DNA from: Allobosea sp.
Lineage (GTDB): Bacteria > Pseudomonadota > Alphaproteobacteria > Rhizobiales > Beijerinckiaceae
Length of the DNA stretch: 64,000 nt
NCBI RefSeq assembly: GCF_030695125.1
Contig: NZ_JAUYTP010000032.1
Location: 124,001 to 188,000 of the forward strand
Direction: 5' to 3'
Shown: positions 1-8,400 of the stretch, piece by piece
Position numbering within the stretch: position 1 is the stretch's first letter
Layout: each line of letters starts with the position of its first letter
Program-made: the position numbers and the translations under genes
Notes under the pieces: generated by a model
Told to the model about the DNA's origin: nothing
The model's input: only the letters and a program-made list of their open reading frames with translations
Databases searched by the model: none

Positions 1-769
1 ACCCGTCGAGATCGAGATAGATCAGCGCTACGGCGCCATCCTGCCGCGCGAGGCTGGCGTTGAGCGCCCGCGTCAGCCCGACGCGGTTCGACAGGCCCGT
101 CAGGACGTCGTGCCGGGCTTGGAAGGCGTGCGCCCGTTCCGCCTGCATCGTCGAAACAAGCATCGCGTTGAGACCGAACGATGCCCGCAACATGCTGTAG
201 ATGTAGAATGGGAGCTGGATCAGGCCGATTAGCATGATCGGCTCGTTCATGAAGGGCGTCGCGAGGGTGCAGGGGCCCAGCGTCAGGATGATCATCAGCC
301 CCGCCATGCGCGGCGCGCCGAAATTGCGAAAACAGGTGCCGCCGACCATGGCCGTCGCCGAAAGGCATGCCAGGGTCGCCACGACCCAGTCGCCGCTGAG
401 CAGGCTGATGAACGCGCCGAAGCCGACGCCCGCGGCCCAGGCGACGCCGAGCAGGATGTAGAGATCGGTGGGTGTCTCCTGCTGCCGGGCGGCCCGACGC
501 CGGGCGATCATCAAGACGGCTGTGCGTGCCAGGCAGCACAGGATGTCGAAGGCGCACCAGAGGATGAACGGCCAGGTCGGGATGCGCAGCGCAATCAGCA
601 CCGAGACGGCGATGGTGTTGACCACGCCCGCGCCGAAGATCGGCAGCGTTCCGAACAGCCCGCCGATGAGGGCGACACGGATATCGGTCGGCACCTCGGA
701 GCCGGCATCGGTCAGCCAGCGCGTCGCGCGCCATCTCGGCAGGCTGAAACGAAGCGTCTCGCCTTGCAT
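1..769 (-). CDS. Membrane-anchored diguanylate cyclase (GGDEF), truncated by window edge
   Basis: The frame reads from an ATG at 769 down to base 1 without a stop; the C-terminus lies outside the window. The first ~195 residues are hydrophobic with about five membrane spans. A charged linker (MQAERAHAFQARHD) follows, then the start of a GGDEF domain: DVLTGLSNRVGLTRAL and then LIYLDLDGF, the conserved substrate-binding and metal-binding region. GGDEF enzymes make cyclic di-GMP from two GTP. The GGDEF active-site loop itself is not in the window, so catalytic competence cannot be judged. The gene is transcribed away from the methyltransferase gene at 913 on the same strand, across a 143-bp gap with no obvious signal. 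Confidence 0.85.
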   Translation of the reverse strand, partial: MQGETLRFSLPRWRATRWLTDAGSEVPTDIRVALIGGLFGTLPIFGAGVVNTIAVSVLIALRIPTWPFILWCAFDILCCLARTAVLMIARRRAARQQETPTDLYILLGVAWAAGVGFGAFISLLSGDWVVATLACLSATAMVGGTCFRNFGAPRMAGLMIILTLGPCTLATPFMNEPIMLIGLIQLPFYIYSMLRASFGLNAMLVSTMQAERAHAFQARHDVLTGLSNRVGLTRALNASLARQDGAVALIYLDLDG

Positions 770-912
770 GCGCGTCTTTCCCCAATGACGAGCGCCTGGC
801 CGCCGATGATCTGGTGATAGACCGCCAACCGTTACAATTAAGTTGGTTTCTTTGCAGATAATCGCTGAGGATCGCCCAGGGCCGAGGGGGCTGCGCGCGA
901 TGGCAGTCGCCT

Positions 913-1707
913 TCAGACCGCCTGGCGATAGACCCAGACGCGCGCCGGGGGGATGTTGCGCAGCACCCAGTCCGAGACAAAGGCCTTCAGGCCCGAGCCC
1001 TTGCGGGGAACGGGCGAAACCACCGAGTAGGTGAATTGGATGAAGGGCGCGCTGTCGACGAGCAGAGTGAACGCGTCCTTCGCCAAGGCGCTGCGCATTG
1101 CCGGTGGCTGGTTGAACAAGGGCAGGCTCGACACGACCGCGATCGCCTTGTCCTGCAGATGCCCCGCGAGCGTCGTCGAGAGCGCATAGGCGTCCCCCTC
1201 GACGATGGTGGCGCGCGGAAAGCGCTGGCGCAGCAAGGTGCAGAATTCAGGGCTGTATTCGACCAGGATCAGCCGGTCCTCGCTGATGCCGCGTTCGATC
1301 AGCGCTTCCGTCACCGGCCCGGTTCCCGGGCCGATCTCGATCACCGGGCCGGGCAGGGCGGGGTCCACGAAGGACGCCATGCGCCGGGCCAGCGCCGGGC
1401 TCGACGGCGTCACCGAGCCGGTGCGGGACGGGTTGTCGATCCAGGATTTGATGAAGCGAGCCTCGTCGCCGAGCTTCGCGCGGGCTTCGCTGACCCGTGA
1501 GCGGAACTTCTGCGTCTTGCTGCGGACCTCGTCCTCCACCTTGTAGCGCACGGTCGCGACCTTGAGGCGGGCCTGCGCGACGCTGTCGACGAGGTCGGCA
1601 GCTGTCACCCGCACCTCGTCCTCGATCCGCGAGGCGACGCGGGACTGCCCGAGACGGGCTGCCAGCGAACGCCCCTGCGGGGAACGGCGAGACGGGGTGA
1701 GCGACAT
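913..1707 (-). CDS. PmtA-like phospholipid N-methyltransferase (SAM-dependent)
   Basis: 264 aa from the ATG at 1707, preceded by AGAGG; an in-frame start 25 codons upstream is possible but less likely. The core from about residue 85 (FIKSWIDNPSRTGSVTPSS) resembles rhizobial PmtA, which methylates phosphatidylethanolamine to phosphatidylcholine at the membrane. SAM motif I is VIEIGPGTGPVT at about 122-133, followed by the acidic LILVEYS and the post-I motif VVSSLPLFN. The related KsgA family shares this fold, but the length and the SLPL motif favour PmtA. Residues 1-80 form an extra charged, probably coiled-coil segment not present in typical ~200-aa PmtA proteins. The exact substrate is inferred. 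Confidence 0.75.
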   Translation of the reverse strand: MSLTPSRRSPQGRSLAARLGQSRVASRIEDEVRVTAADLVDSVAQARLKVATVRYKVEDEVRSKTQKFRSRVSEARAKLGDEARFIKSWIDNPSRTGSVTPSSPALARRMASFVDPALPGPVIEIGPGTGPVTEALIERGISEDRLILVEYSPEFCTLLRQRFPRATIVEGDAYALSTTLAGHLQDKAIAVVSSLPLFNQPPAMRSALAKDAFTLLVDSAPFIQFTYSVVSPVPRKGSGLKAFVSDWVLRNIPPARVWVYRQAV

Positions 1708-1895
1708 GAGGCCTCTGACATCGGCCCGAAAGGCACGACCTTGGTGGAAAGCAAACGTTAACTGCGCGTCATATGGGGTCAAGTCGCATCGCCAGCCAAG
1801 TGCTTATGAGTACGAAGACGCCGAATCCGCACAAGTCGTGGCTGGCGCTGGCATTTTTTGCGTTTCCGGTGGGGTCCAGGCGCGCGCGCAGGGCT

Positions 1896-2654
1896 TCAGA
1901 TCAGCGGTCGGGGCGCGACCTCCCGCTCATAGAGCAGCGCCATCCGGGAGGTCAGGCGCGGATTGAGGAGCCTCAGGCGACCCTCGTGGATCGCAAACAG
2001 GCCCGCCTTGCGCAGGCGCGACCAGGTCTTGCTGGTATGGACCAGCGACAGCCCGAGCGCATCGGCGAGCTGCTGCTGCGAGAGGGGAAAGCGGAAACTC
2101 TCATCCGCCACGAGTCCAAGCGCTTCCGCCCGCCGGTACAGCGAGATCACCAGCGCGGCGATCCGCTCCCCGGCGTTGCGCTGGCCGACGGATGTCAGAT
2201 TCTGGTCGATCAGGCTCTCCTCGCGTGAACCGAGCCAGGCGATTTCGTAGGAGAGGCTCGGCATCTGGACGAACAGATCCCAGACGCGTCGTCGCGGGAA
2301 GACGCAGAGCTCGACCTCGGTCAGCGCCTCGATGCCATGCTGGGCAGCGCTCAGCAGCGAGGCCTGAAGCCCGACGAGGTCGCCCGGCAGCAGGAAGTTC
2401 AGGATCTGGCGGCGACCGTCCGGCAGCAGCTGGTAGCGGAAGGCCCAGCCTGAAAACAGCGTATAGAGTTCCGCATCCTCCTGCCCGGGATGGATGATGT
2501 CGGCGCCGGCAGGCATCTGGCGATGTTCGATCTTCATCGATTGGATGAAGCGGATTTCCGCATCGTTTTTGTCTTTGAAGGCGGGTTTCAGGCGCAACGG
2601 GCAGGCCAGGCAGGGCACGCCGGTTTTGCCGTTGGGGAGGGCGCTGTCCGTCAT
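1896..2654 (-). CDS. Crp/Fnr-family transcriptional regulator
   Basis: 252 aa from the ATG at 2654 (MTDSALPNGKTG). It has an N-terminal CLACPLR segment, a cyclic-nucleotide-binding-like beta roll (about 45-150: GADIIHPGQEDAELYTLFSGWAF, then NFLLPGDLVGLQASL), a long dimerisation helix, and a C-terminal winged helix with LSQQQLADALGLSLVHTSKTW as recognition region. Only two cysteines are clustered at the N-terminus, so an FNR-type 4Fe-4S sensor is not evident. It is a sequence-specific activator or repressor; the ligand is unknown. It is divergent from the ABC exporter gene at 2895, across a 240-bp intergenic region. An in-frame start at 2714 is possible but would add unconserved residues. Confidence 0.85.
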   Translation of the reverse strand: MTDSALPNGKTGVPCLACPLRLKPAFKDKNDAEIRFIQSMKIEHRQMPAGADIIHPGQEDAELYTLFSGWAFRYQLLPDGRRQILNFLLPGDLVGLQASLLSAAQHGIEALTEVELCVFPRRRVWDLFVQMPSLSYEIAWLGSREESLIDQNLTSVGQRNAGERIAALVISLYRRAEALGLVADESFRFPLSQQQLADALGLSLVHTSKTWSRLRKAGLFAIHEGRLRLLNPRLTSRMALLYEREVAPRPLI

Positions 2655-2767
2655 CGTCTCGCTCGATCTCCCGGAGCGGGGCCGGTGCATGCGGAGCACC
2701 GTCATCCTCTCCATATCGAATTGGGCGGTTTTGTCATGAGCCGATCGCGGTATAGCCGGTATGGGCG

Positions 2768-2792
2768 GGAACCGTTGTCCCCTCTGAACGTT
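2768..2792 (+). promoter_or_regulatory. EcfG-type (GSR sigma factor) promoter upstream of ABC exporter
   Basis: GGAAC at 2768-2772, a 16-nt spacer, then CGTT at 2789-2792. This is an exact match to the alphaproteobacterial EcfG consensus, in the orientation of the exporter gene that starts at 2895. The predicted leader is about 95 nt. Confidence 0.65.
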
Positions 2793-2894
2793 ACGGCAGC
2801 AGCCGCAAAGGCCATCGACCGCGTGCGGCCGTGTCCGTGCAGCCTGCCCTTGCTCGCTTGACGACACGGCCGTCATCGCCGGAGAGACCTTTCC

Positions 2895-4703
2895 ATGCCT
2901 CATAAGACGCGCGTCCCCAGACGGTCGCGCATGCGCCGCTTCTTTGCCCTGGCCCTCCCTTTCTGGAGTGGCCCGACGAAGCTGCGCGCCTGGGGGCTGA
3001 CGGTGACCGTCCTGGCCTTCGTCGCAGCCCAGATCGCCACGGCCGTCGGCGTCAACACCTGGAATCGTCTGTTTTTCGATGCGCTCGAAAAGCGCGATGT
3101 CGCGGCGGCCTGGAGCATCGCAGCCTGGCTCCCGCTGCTGGTTGCGGTCTCGGCGGCGACATTGTCGGCGCTGGTGATCAGCCGCATGCTGCTTCAGGCG
3201 CGCTGGCGCGAATATCTGACGCTGCGCCTCGCCGGCTGGTGGATCGCCGACCAGCGCTACTACCGGCTGCAATTCGTCGCCAAAGAGCAGGCGGCGCCGG
3301 AGTTCCGCATCGCCGAGGATGTGCGCCTCGCCATCGAACCGCTCGTGGAATTCGCGATCGGGCTGATCAGCGCGGCCGTCACGGCGGCGACATTCGCGGC
3401 CATCCTGTGGCATGTCGCTGGCTCGGCCCGCTTCACCCTGGGCGGCGTCGAGGTGGTCATCCCAAGCTACATGGCGCTAGCCGCGATCGGCTACGCCGTG
3501 GTCGCCTCGCTGGCGGCGTATTTCGCCGGCCGGCCGCTGGTGTCGCGGATCGCCGCCAAGAACGAGGCCGAGGCGCAGTTCCGCGCCGAGATGACGCGGC
3601 TGCGTGAGAATGCCGAGAGCATCGCGCTGATCCGCGGCGATGCCGACGAGCGCGGCTCGGTCGGTGACAATTACGGCCGGGTCCTGGCCGCCTGGCTGCG
3701 GGTGATCCGCCAACAGGGCGTCATCGCCATCGTGCTGAACACCAATGGCGCGCTGTTCCCGATCGTGCCGCTGCTGCTGATCGCGCCGAAATATCTGGCG
3801 GGCGATGTCTCGCTGGGCGCGGTGATGCAGGTCGTGGCTGCCTTCAGCGCGGTCCAGGCGGCGCTGATCTGGTTCGTCGACAACTTCGTCCGGCTGGCGG
3901 AATGGTTTGCCTCGGTGACCCGCGTCGACGAATTGCAGGAGGCGCTGGAAGGCCTCGACATCGGCACCATCATGGAAGGCGAGACGCGCATCTCGCTGGA
4001 GGAAAGCGAGGACGGCGCCATTCATCTCGACCGGCTCTCGATCGCCCACAGCAATGGCAGGGCGGTCATCACCGACGCATCGGTCGTGATCGGCCTCGGC
4101 GAGAAGGTGCTGATCGTCGGCGAGAGCGGCACCGGCAAGAGCACCCTGATCCGCGCGCTCGCCGGCCTCTGGCCCTGGGGCTCGGGGTCGATCGCCGTTC
4201 CCCGCGGCAAGTCGATCGCCTTCGTTCCGCAAAAGCCCTATCTGCCGATCGGCAGCCTCCGGACGGTCCTGCTCTATCCGGAGGCCGACAAGCCGGTGCC
4301 CGACGAGGTCGTGGTCGCGGCCTTGCGGCGCTGCGGCCTGAGCTACCTCGCCAAGCGCCTCGACGACGAGGACAAGTGGGATCGCATCCTGTCGGGCGGC
4401 GAGCGCCAGCGGGTCGCCTTCGCGCGGCTGGTCATCCAGCGGCCCGACATCATCATCATGGACGAGGCCACCTCGGCCCTCGATGAAGACAGCCAGAATG
4501 CGCTGCTCGGCCTGTTCGAAGCCGAACTCGCCCATGCCACGCTGATCAGCGTCGGTCACCGCCCGGGTCTGGAGGAATACCATGACCGCAAGATCACCCT
4601 CGAGAAGCGCCTTGCGGGCGCGCATCTGACTTCGCGCCGTCTCGGCAAGTCGCTCTGGCGCCTGTTCAAGGGTCGGTTGGCCGATAATGACGAAACCACC
4701 TGA
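2895..4703 (+). CDS. SbmA/BacA-like (YddA-type) ABC transporter, fused permease and ATPase
   Basis: 602 aa, a full half-transporter of the SbmA/BacA/Rv1819c group that moves peptides, vitamin B12-like compounds or very-long-chain lipid precursors across the inner membrane. The N-terminal ~330 residues form the transmembrane domain, with the family feature VNTWNRLFFDALEKRD near 50-66. The ATPase domain has Walker A GESGTGKST (409-417), signature LSGGERQR (about 499) and Walker B IIIMDEATSALDE (about 517). BacA relatives are needed by rhizobia and Brucella for chronic infection and envelope lipid maturation. The substrate here is not predictable. An exact EcfG promoter match lies at 2768-2792, suggesting stress induction. 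Confidence 0.88.
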   Translation: MPHKTRVPRRSRMRRFFALALPFWSGPTKLRAWGLTVTVLAFVAAQIATAVGVNTWNRLFFDALEKRDVAAAWSIAAWLPLLVAVSAATLSALVISRMLLQARWREYLTLRLAGWWIADQRYYRLQFVAKEQAAPEFRIAEDVRLAIEPLVEFAIGLISAAVTAATFAAILWHVAGSARFTLGGVEVVIPSYMALAAIGYAVVASLAAYFAGRPLVSRIAAKNEAEAQFRAEMTRLRENAESIALIRGDADERGSVGDNYGRVLAAWLRVIRQQGVIAIVLNTNGALFPIVPLLLIAPKYLAGDVSLGAVMQVVAAFSAVQAALIWFVDNFVRLAEWFASVTRVDELQEALEGLDIGTIMEGETRISLEESEDGAIHLDRLSIAHSNGRAVITDASVVIGLGEKVLIVGESGTGKSTLIRALAGLWPWGSGSIAVPRGKSIAFVPQKPYLPIGSLRTVLLYPEADKPVPDEVVVAALRRCGLSYLAKRLDDEDKWDRILSGGERQRVAFARLVIQRPDIIIMDEATSALDEDSQNALLGLFEAELAHATLISVGHRPGLEEYHDRKITLEKRLAGAHLTSRRLGKSLWRLFKGRLADNDETT

Positions 4704-4757
4704 CGCCGACGCTCGCGCCGATGTGATGACCAAGCGACGCGCGCTCCGCCTGAGCAC

Positions 4758-4782
4758 GGAACCCGTCCGTTATCTTCGCGTT
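4758..4782 (+). promoter_or_regulatory. EcfG-type promoter upstream of small exported protein gene
   Basis: GGAAC 4758-4762, a 16-nt spacer, CGTT 4779-4782, exact consensus. It lies about 54 bp upstream of the ATG at 4836, in the gap after the ABC exporter. Confidence 0.7.
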
Positions 4783-4835
4783 AACATCCCGTAAGCCGGC
4801 CAGTGTCGTCCGGCCAAGGCGTCGGGAGAAACAGA

Positions 4836-5114
4836 ATGTTGAACAACAGCCTTGCCCCCATCAAGCGCGCCGGCCTGTTCTTCGGTTTCATGGGCGCCGC
4901 CGTGTTCGCCCTGACCCTCGGCTCCGGCCTGCAGGACACCCAGGGCACCAGTTCCGCCGCGGTGGCCCAGGCCAAGATCGAGCGCCAGGTGCCGACCGAC
5001 GCGCGACTCGCTGCCGTCGATCCCGCGCAGCGCAGCGTCGATGTCACGCGGCGTGCCATCGCCGGCTCGCAGCAGGCGATGCTTCCCGCCGCCGGGCGCG
5101 TCATCCTGCGCTGA
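4836..5114 (+). CDS. Small hypothetical exported or membrane-anchored protein
   Basis: 92 aa, with ATG at 4836 preceded by GGGAGAA. A basic N-terminus (IKRAG) is followed by one hydrophobic segment at about 12-28 (LFFGFMGAAVFALTLGSGL), then a small, Ala/Gln/Arg-rich soluble tail. This fits an uncleaved signal anchor or a signal peptide with a short periplasmic tail. I do not recognise the family. The exact EcfG promoter match just upstream and the terminator-like hairpin at 5205-5230 suggest a single-gene, stress-induced transcript. The gene lies between the ABC exporter and a transglutaminase. Confidence 0.65.
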   Translation: MLNNSLAPIKRAGLFFGFMGAAVFALTLGSGLQDTQGTSSAAVAQAKIERQVPTDARLAAVDPAQRSVDVTRRAIAGSQQAMLPAAGRVILR

Positions 5115-5204
5115 GGCTCACGGCCTCCCACCGGATTCTCGTACCGGAACTTTCAGGCCCCTTCCGGGTTCAACCGATGGCGCTTCCCTCGCGCCATGAC
5201 TTGC

Positions 5205-5230
5205 AAGCCGCCTCCGGGCGGCTTGTTTTT
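5205..5230 (+). terminator. Rho-independent terminator
   Basis: AAGCCGCC (5205-5212), loop TCCG, GGCGGCTT (5217-5224), then GTTTTT. A perfect 8-bp stem with a T run, 90 bp downstream of the small exported protein gene and 55 bp before the transglutaminase start. Confidence 0.8.
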
Positions 5231-5285
5231 GTCTCGCACCAAGCCGTTGATCAAGACGCCAGCCCGACCGGCTCCGGAAAACCCC

Positions 5286-6161
5286 ATGTATCTCCGCATT
5301 CGCCACTCCACCACCTACCGTTATGGCGGGCCGGTGACGTTCGGGCCGCATCGCCTGATGCTGCGGCCGCGTGACAGCTTCGATCTGCGCGTGGTCGATA
5401 CAGCCTTGTCGATCTCGCCGTCGGCACGCCTGCGCTGGATGCACGACGCCTATGGCAATTCCGTCGCGATCGCCAATTTCGAGAAGCCCGCCGACACGCT
5501 CGACATCGTCAGCGAGTTGGTGGTCCAGCGCTTCGGCTCCGCCTTGCCGCGCACCGAGATCGAGACGACGGGGATGACCGGAGTGGTTTACACGGAGGGC
5601 GAGCGCGCCGTCCTGCAGCCCTATCTCGATCATGCCGCGGCCGATCCCGATCATCTGCTCGATCAGTGGCTGGCTGATTTCAGGGCGCGCATCGGCCAGG
5701 GCACCGGCCATCTTCTGCGCGATCTCGCCCAGGCCATCTCGGTTGGACTGACCTATGCACTGCGCTACGACGAGGGAACGCAGCACCCCGCCGACACGCT
5801 GCGCCAGCGATCGGGGTCTTGCCGGGATTATGCCTGGCTCTTCATCGAGCTGGCGCGTCGCATGGGCTTCGCGGCCCGCTTCGTGACGGGTTACATCCAT
5901 GACCGGACCCCGAATTCTGCGGGCCTGGTCTCGACGGTCGGCCTGACGCATGCCTGGGCCGATGTCTTCATCCCCGGAGACGGTTGGGTGGAATTCGACC
6001 CGACCAACAACCTCGTCGCCGACCGGCAGTTGCTGCGCGTCGCCGTCGCGCGCGTCCCCGAAGACGCGTCGCCCGTTTCCGGCAGCTTTACCGGCCTGGC
6101 CGGTTCCTTCCTGGGGCTGGGTGTCGGCGTGACGATCGAGACCATCGACGCTCCGGCGTGA
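5286..6161 (+). CDS. Transglutaminase-like family protein (cysteine protease fold)
   Basis: 291 aa, starting MYLRIRHSTTYRY at the ATG 5286. Residues 1-85 form the beta-rich N-terminal domain typical of bacterial transglutaminase-like proteins. The catalytic core carries the Cys-His-Asp triad: C179 in GSCRDYAWLFIELARR, H222 in LTHAWADVF and D238 in WVEFDPTNN. Such proteins act as cytoplasmic cysteine peptidases or amide-modifying enzymes; the substrate is unknown. There is no signal peptide. It is convergent with the kinase gene, with a 23-bp gap at the 3' end. A near-consensus EcfG element lies at 5146-5170, but a terminator separates it from this gene. Confidence 0.88.
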   Translation: MYLRIRHSTTYRYGGPVTFGPHRLMLRPRDSFDLRVVDTALSISPSARLRWMHDAYGNSVAIANFEKPADTLDIVSELVVQRFGSALPRTEIETTGMTGVVYTEGERAVLQPYLDHAAADPDHLLDQWLADFRARIGQGTGHLLRDLAQAISVGLTYALRYDEGTQHPADTLRQRSGSCRDYAWLFIELARRMGFAARFVTGYIHDRTPNSAGLVSTVGLTHAWADVFIPGDGWVEFDPTNNLVADRQLLRVAVARVPEDASPVSGSFTGLAGSFLGLGVGVTIETIDAPA

Positions 6162-6184
6162 TGCGAGTGGCGCGCCGCGCCGCT

Positions 6185-7840
6185 TCAGGCGCCGTGGCGG
6201 ATCCGCCAGCTGCCGAGCCTGCGGCCCTGGGCCTGTTCCACCTGAACCGCCTCGATCTGCGCGACGAGCCCTGCAAAAATCTTCGGCGGCTCGGTCGGTG
6301 CGATCTCGCGATCGGCCTCGAGCGCCACTTCGAGCGTGGCCTCGTCGACATCGCTGACGATGATCGTGACGCTGACCCCAGGGGTGCTGCGCAGCACGCG
6401 GGAGGCCACGTCCACCACCAGGAAGCCGAGCGGGATGACCCGATCGACCGAGAGCGTGGCCTTGGTGTTGAGGCGGCTGGAAACCCACTGGTCGCGATTG
6501 CGGACGAGATTGGTGATCATCGTCACGACGTCTTCGATGAAGAGATCGACCCGCACCGGCTGCATCTCGCCATCCGCGAGCGTGAAGCGATAGGCCGCCG
6601 ACAGGACATGCACGCGGGTTTCGGCGTCGGCCAGCGCCAGCCTTGCCTCGTCGCGGTAGTCGCGCTTGGTCAGCCCGATATAGCTCTGCACGACCTGCAG
6701 GCTGTTCTTCACGCGGTGATGCAGCTCCCGTACGAGGAAACGGTTGTCGTCGAGCGCCGTCTGCAGGCGCCGCTGGCGGACCTCCTGTTCGTCGACCATG
6801 GTGTTGAAGGCCTCTGCGACGCTGCGCATGTCGCTTGGCATCTCGTCGGCGATCGGGGCCCTGGCCTGGGGTTGCTGGGTCGAGCGGGCGCGCGCCGCCG
6901 CTTCGATGCCGCGCAGCCAGCGGATGCAATGCTGGTCGATCGCCCGCAGATAGACCAGGCCGAGCAGGACCAGGGTCAGGATCGGTGCGATCAGCAGCGC
7001 CATGAACTGCATGCGGGCCGCGGCCTCTGGCGCCTGGCTGAAGCTCGCAATGACGTACAGGTCGGGCTCCGTCACCAGTCGCGCGGCGTAGGAGCGGCCT
7101 ATTCCAGCGCGGCTGAACGCTTCCCAGCGCTGGCCATCGCTGGGGAAGGCCTGCTGCTCGGGCAACCATGAGACATCGTCGGTTCCGTGCTCGCCGCGGT
7201 GCATGACCACGGCTTCGCCACGTGAAACCAGCGCGACGTTGACGCCGTCGGCACTGCCGCCGAGTTCGAAGACCTGGTCGAGCAGGTCGGGGTCGGCGAG
7301 CAGCAATCCGTCCTGCAGGAGCCCGTCGTTCATCGGTCCGACCTGGCTGACGAGATGGTCTCGGCCACCGAGCACGACCCGGTCGAAGCGCGCGGCCGGC
7401 AGGCCCTTCAGCGACCGGCTCACGGACCGTGGCAATTTGGCCAAGCGTCCGGCGATGCTGGCCATGTCGGCCTCGGTCACGCCGGAATCCACCGACGCGA
7501 AACAGATTCGGCCCTCGCCGAGCACGAAGCGGACGGCCCGGTAGCCGGGAATGCGCGCCAGCATGTCCCGGGCCTGGACCTCGCAAGCGGTGCCCTGCGT
7601 GCCGCTGCCCGCAATCACGGAGCCTGCCGCGAGCACGGTTCGGAGCGCGCCGCGGTGCCACACCCGCGTGCGAACGGCGAAGTCATCGGCCGTCCGGGAC
7701 TGGGCGATCTCGATCGCGGCGATCACCCTGTGATAGGTCGTGAGCGCCGCCAGCGCCGTCACGCAGGCGATCGGCAGCGCGATCGCCACCAACAAAGCGA
7801 GAAGCCGCCCCCGAACGGTGGGAAAGCGCGAGAGGTGCAT
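6185..7840 (-). CDS. Membrane sensor kinase of the GSR locus (PhyK-like), degenerate ATPase domain
   Basis: 551 aa. It has membrane spans at about 12-35 and 278-299 around a ~240-residue periplasmic domain with C86 and C113, a HAMP-like linker (301-355), and a HisKA_2/HWE-type phosphoacceptor ELHHRVKNSLQ with H374. In this family the kinase phosphorylates PhyR to start the general stress response. The C-terminal ATPase region is unusual. Where an N-box (NELVTNA-like) is expected it reads LVVDVASRVLR, and no DDGxGL or GLGL motifs follow. It may therefore act as a phosphotransfer hub or phosphatase rather than an autokinase. It overlaps the ecfG stop by one base (TGATG), so the two are translationally coupled. 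The 'PhyK-like' name rests mainly on location and architecture. Confidence 0.85.
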   Translation of the reverse strand: MHLSRFPTVRGRLLALLVAIALPIACVTALAALTTYHRVIAAIEIAQSRTADDFAVRTRVWHRGALRTVLAAGSVIAGSGTQGTACEVQARDMLARIPGYRAVRFVLGEGRICFASVDSGVTEADMASIAGRLAKLPRSVSRSLKGLPAARFDRVVLGGRDHLVSQVGPMNDGLLQDGLLLADPDLLDQVFELGGSADGVNVALVSRGEAVVMHRGEHGTDDVSWLPEQQAFPSDGQRWEAFSRAGIGRSYAARLVTEPDLYVIASFSQAPEAAARMQFMALLIAPILTLVLLGLVYLRAIDQHCIRWLRGIEAAARARSTQQPQARAPIADEMPSDMRSVAEAFNTMVDEQEVRQRRLQTALDDNRFLVRELHHRVKNSLQVVQSYIGLTKRDYRDEARLALADAETRVHVLSAAYRFTLADGEMQPVRVDLFIEDVVTMITNLVRNRDQWVSSRLNTKATLSVDRVIPLGFLVVDVASRVLRSTPGVSVTIIVSDVDEATLEVALEADREIAPTEPPKIFAGLVAQIEAVQVEQAQGRRLGSWRIRHGA

Positions 7841-8400
7841 CAGGGCCCGACGATTTCGGAGCCGACCCTTTGCATCGCCGCGGCGCTCTTGCGGTCCGGC
7901 CCGAGGTCTTCGAGGCCCCCGATGGAGAGCAGTTCGGCCAGTTTCGTTCGCGCCCGGTTGACCCGGCTCTTGATCGTGCCGATCGCGACGCCGCAGATTT
8001 CGGCCGTCTCCTCATAGGACAGGCCCGTGGCCCCGACCATGATCAGGACCTCGCGCTGCTCCTCCGGCAGCTTGGCGAGCGCCTTGCGGAAATCGGCGAG
8101 GTCGAGGTGGCTTTCCTGATTGCCGGGCGTCGCCATGCGCTCGGCATAAGTGCCTTCGCTGTCCTGCACTTCGCGGCCGCGCTTGCGGTAGAGCGAGTAA
8201 TAGGTGTTGCGCAGGATGGTGAAGAGCCAGGCCCGCAGGCTCGTGCCCGGCTCGAACTTCTCGGAATTGCCCCACGCCTTCAGAAGGGTGTCCTGAACCA
8301 GATCGTCGGCGAGCTGCATCGACCCCGACAAGGACGCCGCGAAGGCGCGCAGGTTCGGGATTTCCTTGATGAGGCCGTCCTTGAAATCAGTTGAGCTCAT
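7840..8400 (-). CDS. ecfG: EcfG-family sigma factor of the general stress response
   Basis: 186 aa, the usual length for EcfG. Region 2 contains ADDLVQDTLLKAW (about 31-43) and SLRAWLFTILRNTYYSLYRKRGRE. Region 4 contains LPEEQREVLIMVGATGLSYEETAEICG followed by IGTIKSRVNRAR, which reads the -35 element. EcfG directs RNA polymerase to GGAAC-N16/17-CGTT promoters and is held inactive by NepR. Its start overlaps the end of nepR by 14 bp, and its stop overlaps the kinase start by one base, so nepR-ecfG-kinase is one operon. Order and orientation match the conserved locus. Confidence 0.95.
   Translation of the reverse strand: MSSTDFKDGLIKEIPNLRAFAASLSGSMQLADDLVQDTLLKAWGNSEKFEPGTSLRAWLFTILRNTYYSLYRKRGREVQDSEGTYAERMATPGNQESHLDLADFRKALAKLPEEQREVLIMVGATGLSYEETAEICGVAIGTIKSRVNRARTKLAELLSIGGLEDLGPDRKSAAAMQRVGSEIVGP

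Noticed and set aside
2655..3413. Long upstream extension of the Crp/Fnr reading frame
   Set aside because: It would run antisense through the start of the ABC exporter gene; conserved start MTDSALPNG at 2654 is better.
5118..7661. 847-codon minus-strand open frame
   Set aside because: Antisense to the transglutaminase and out of frame with the kinase; Arg/Pro/Gly-rich without motifs.
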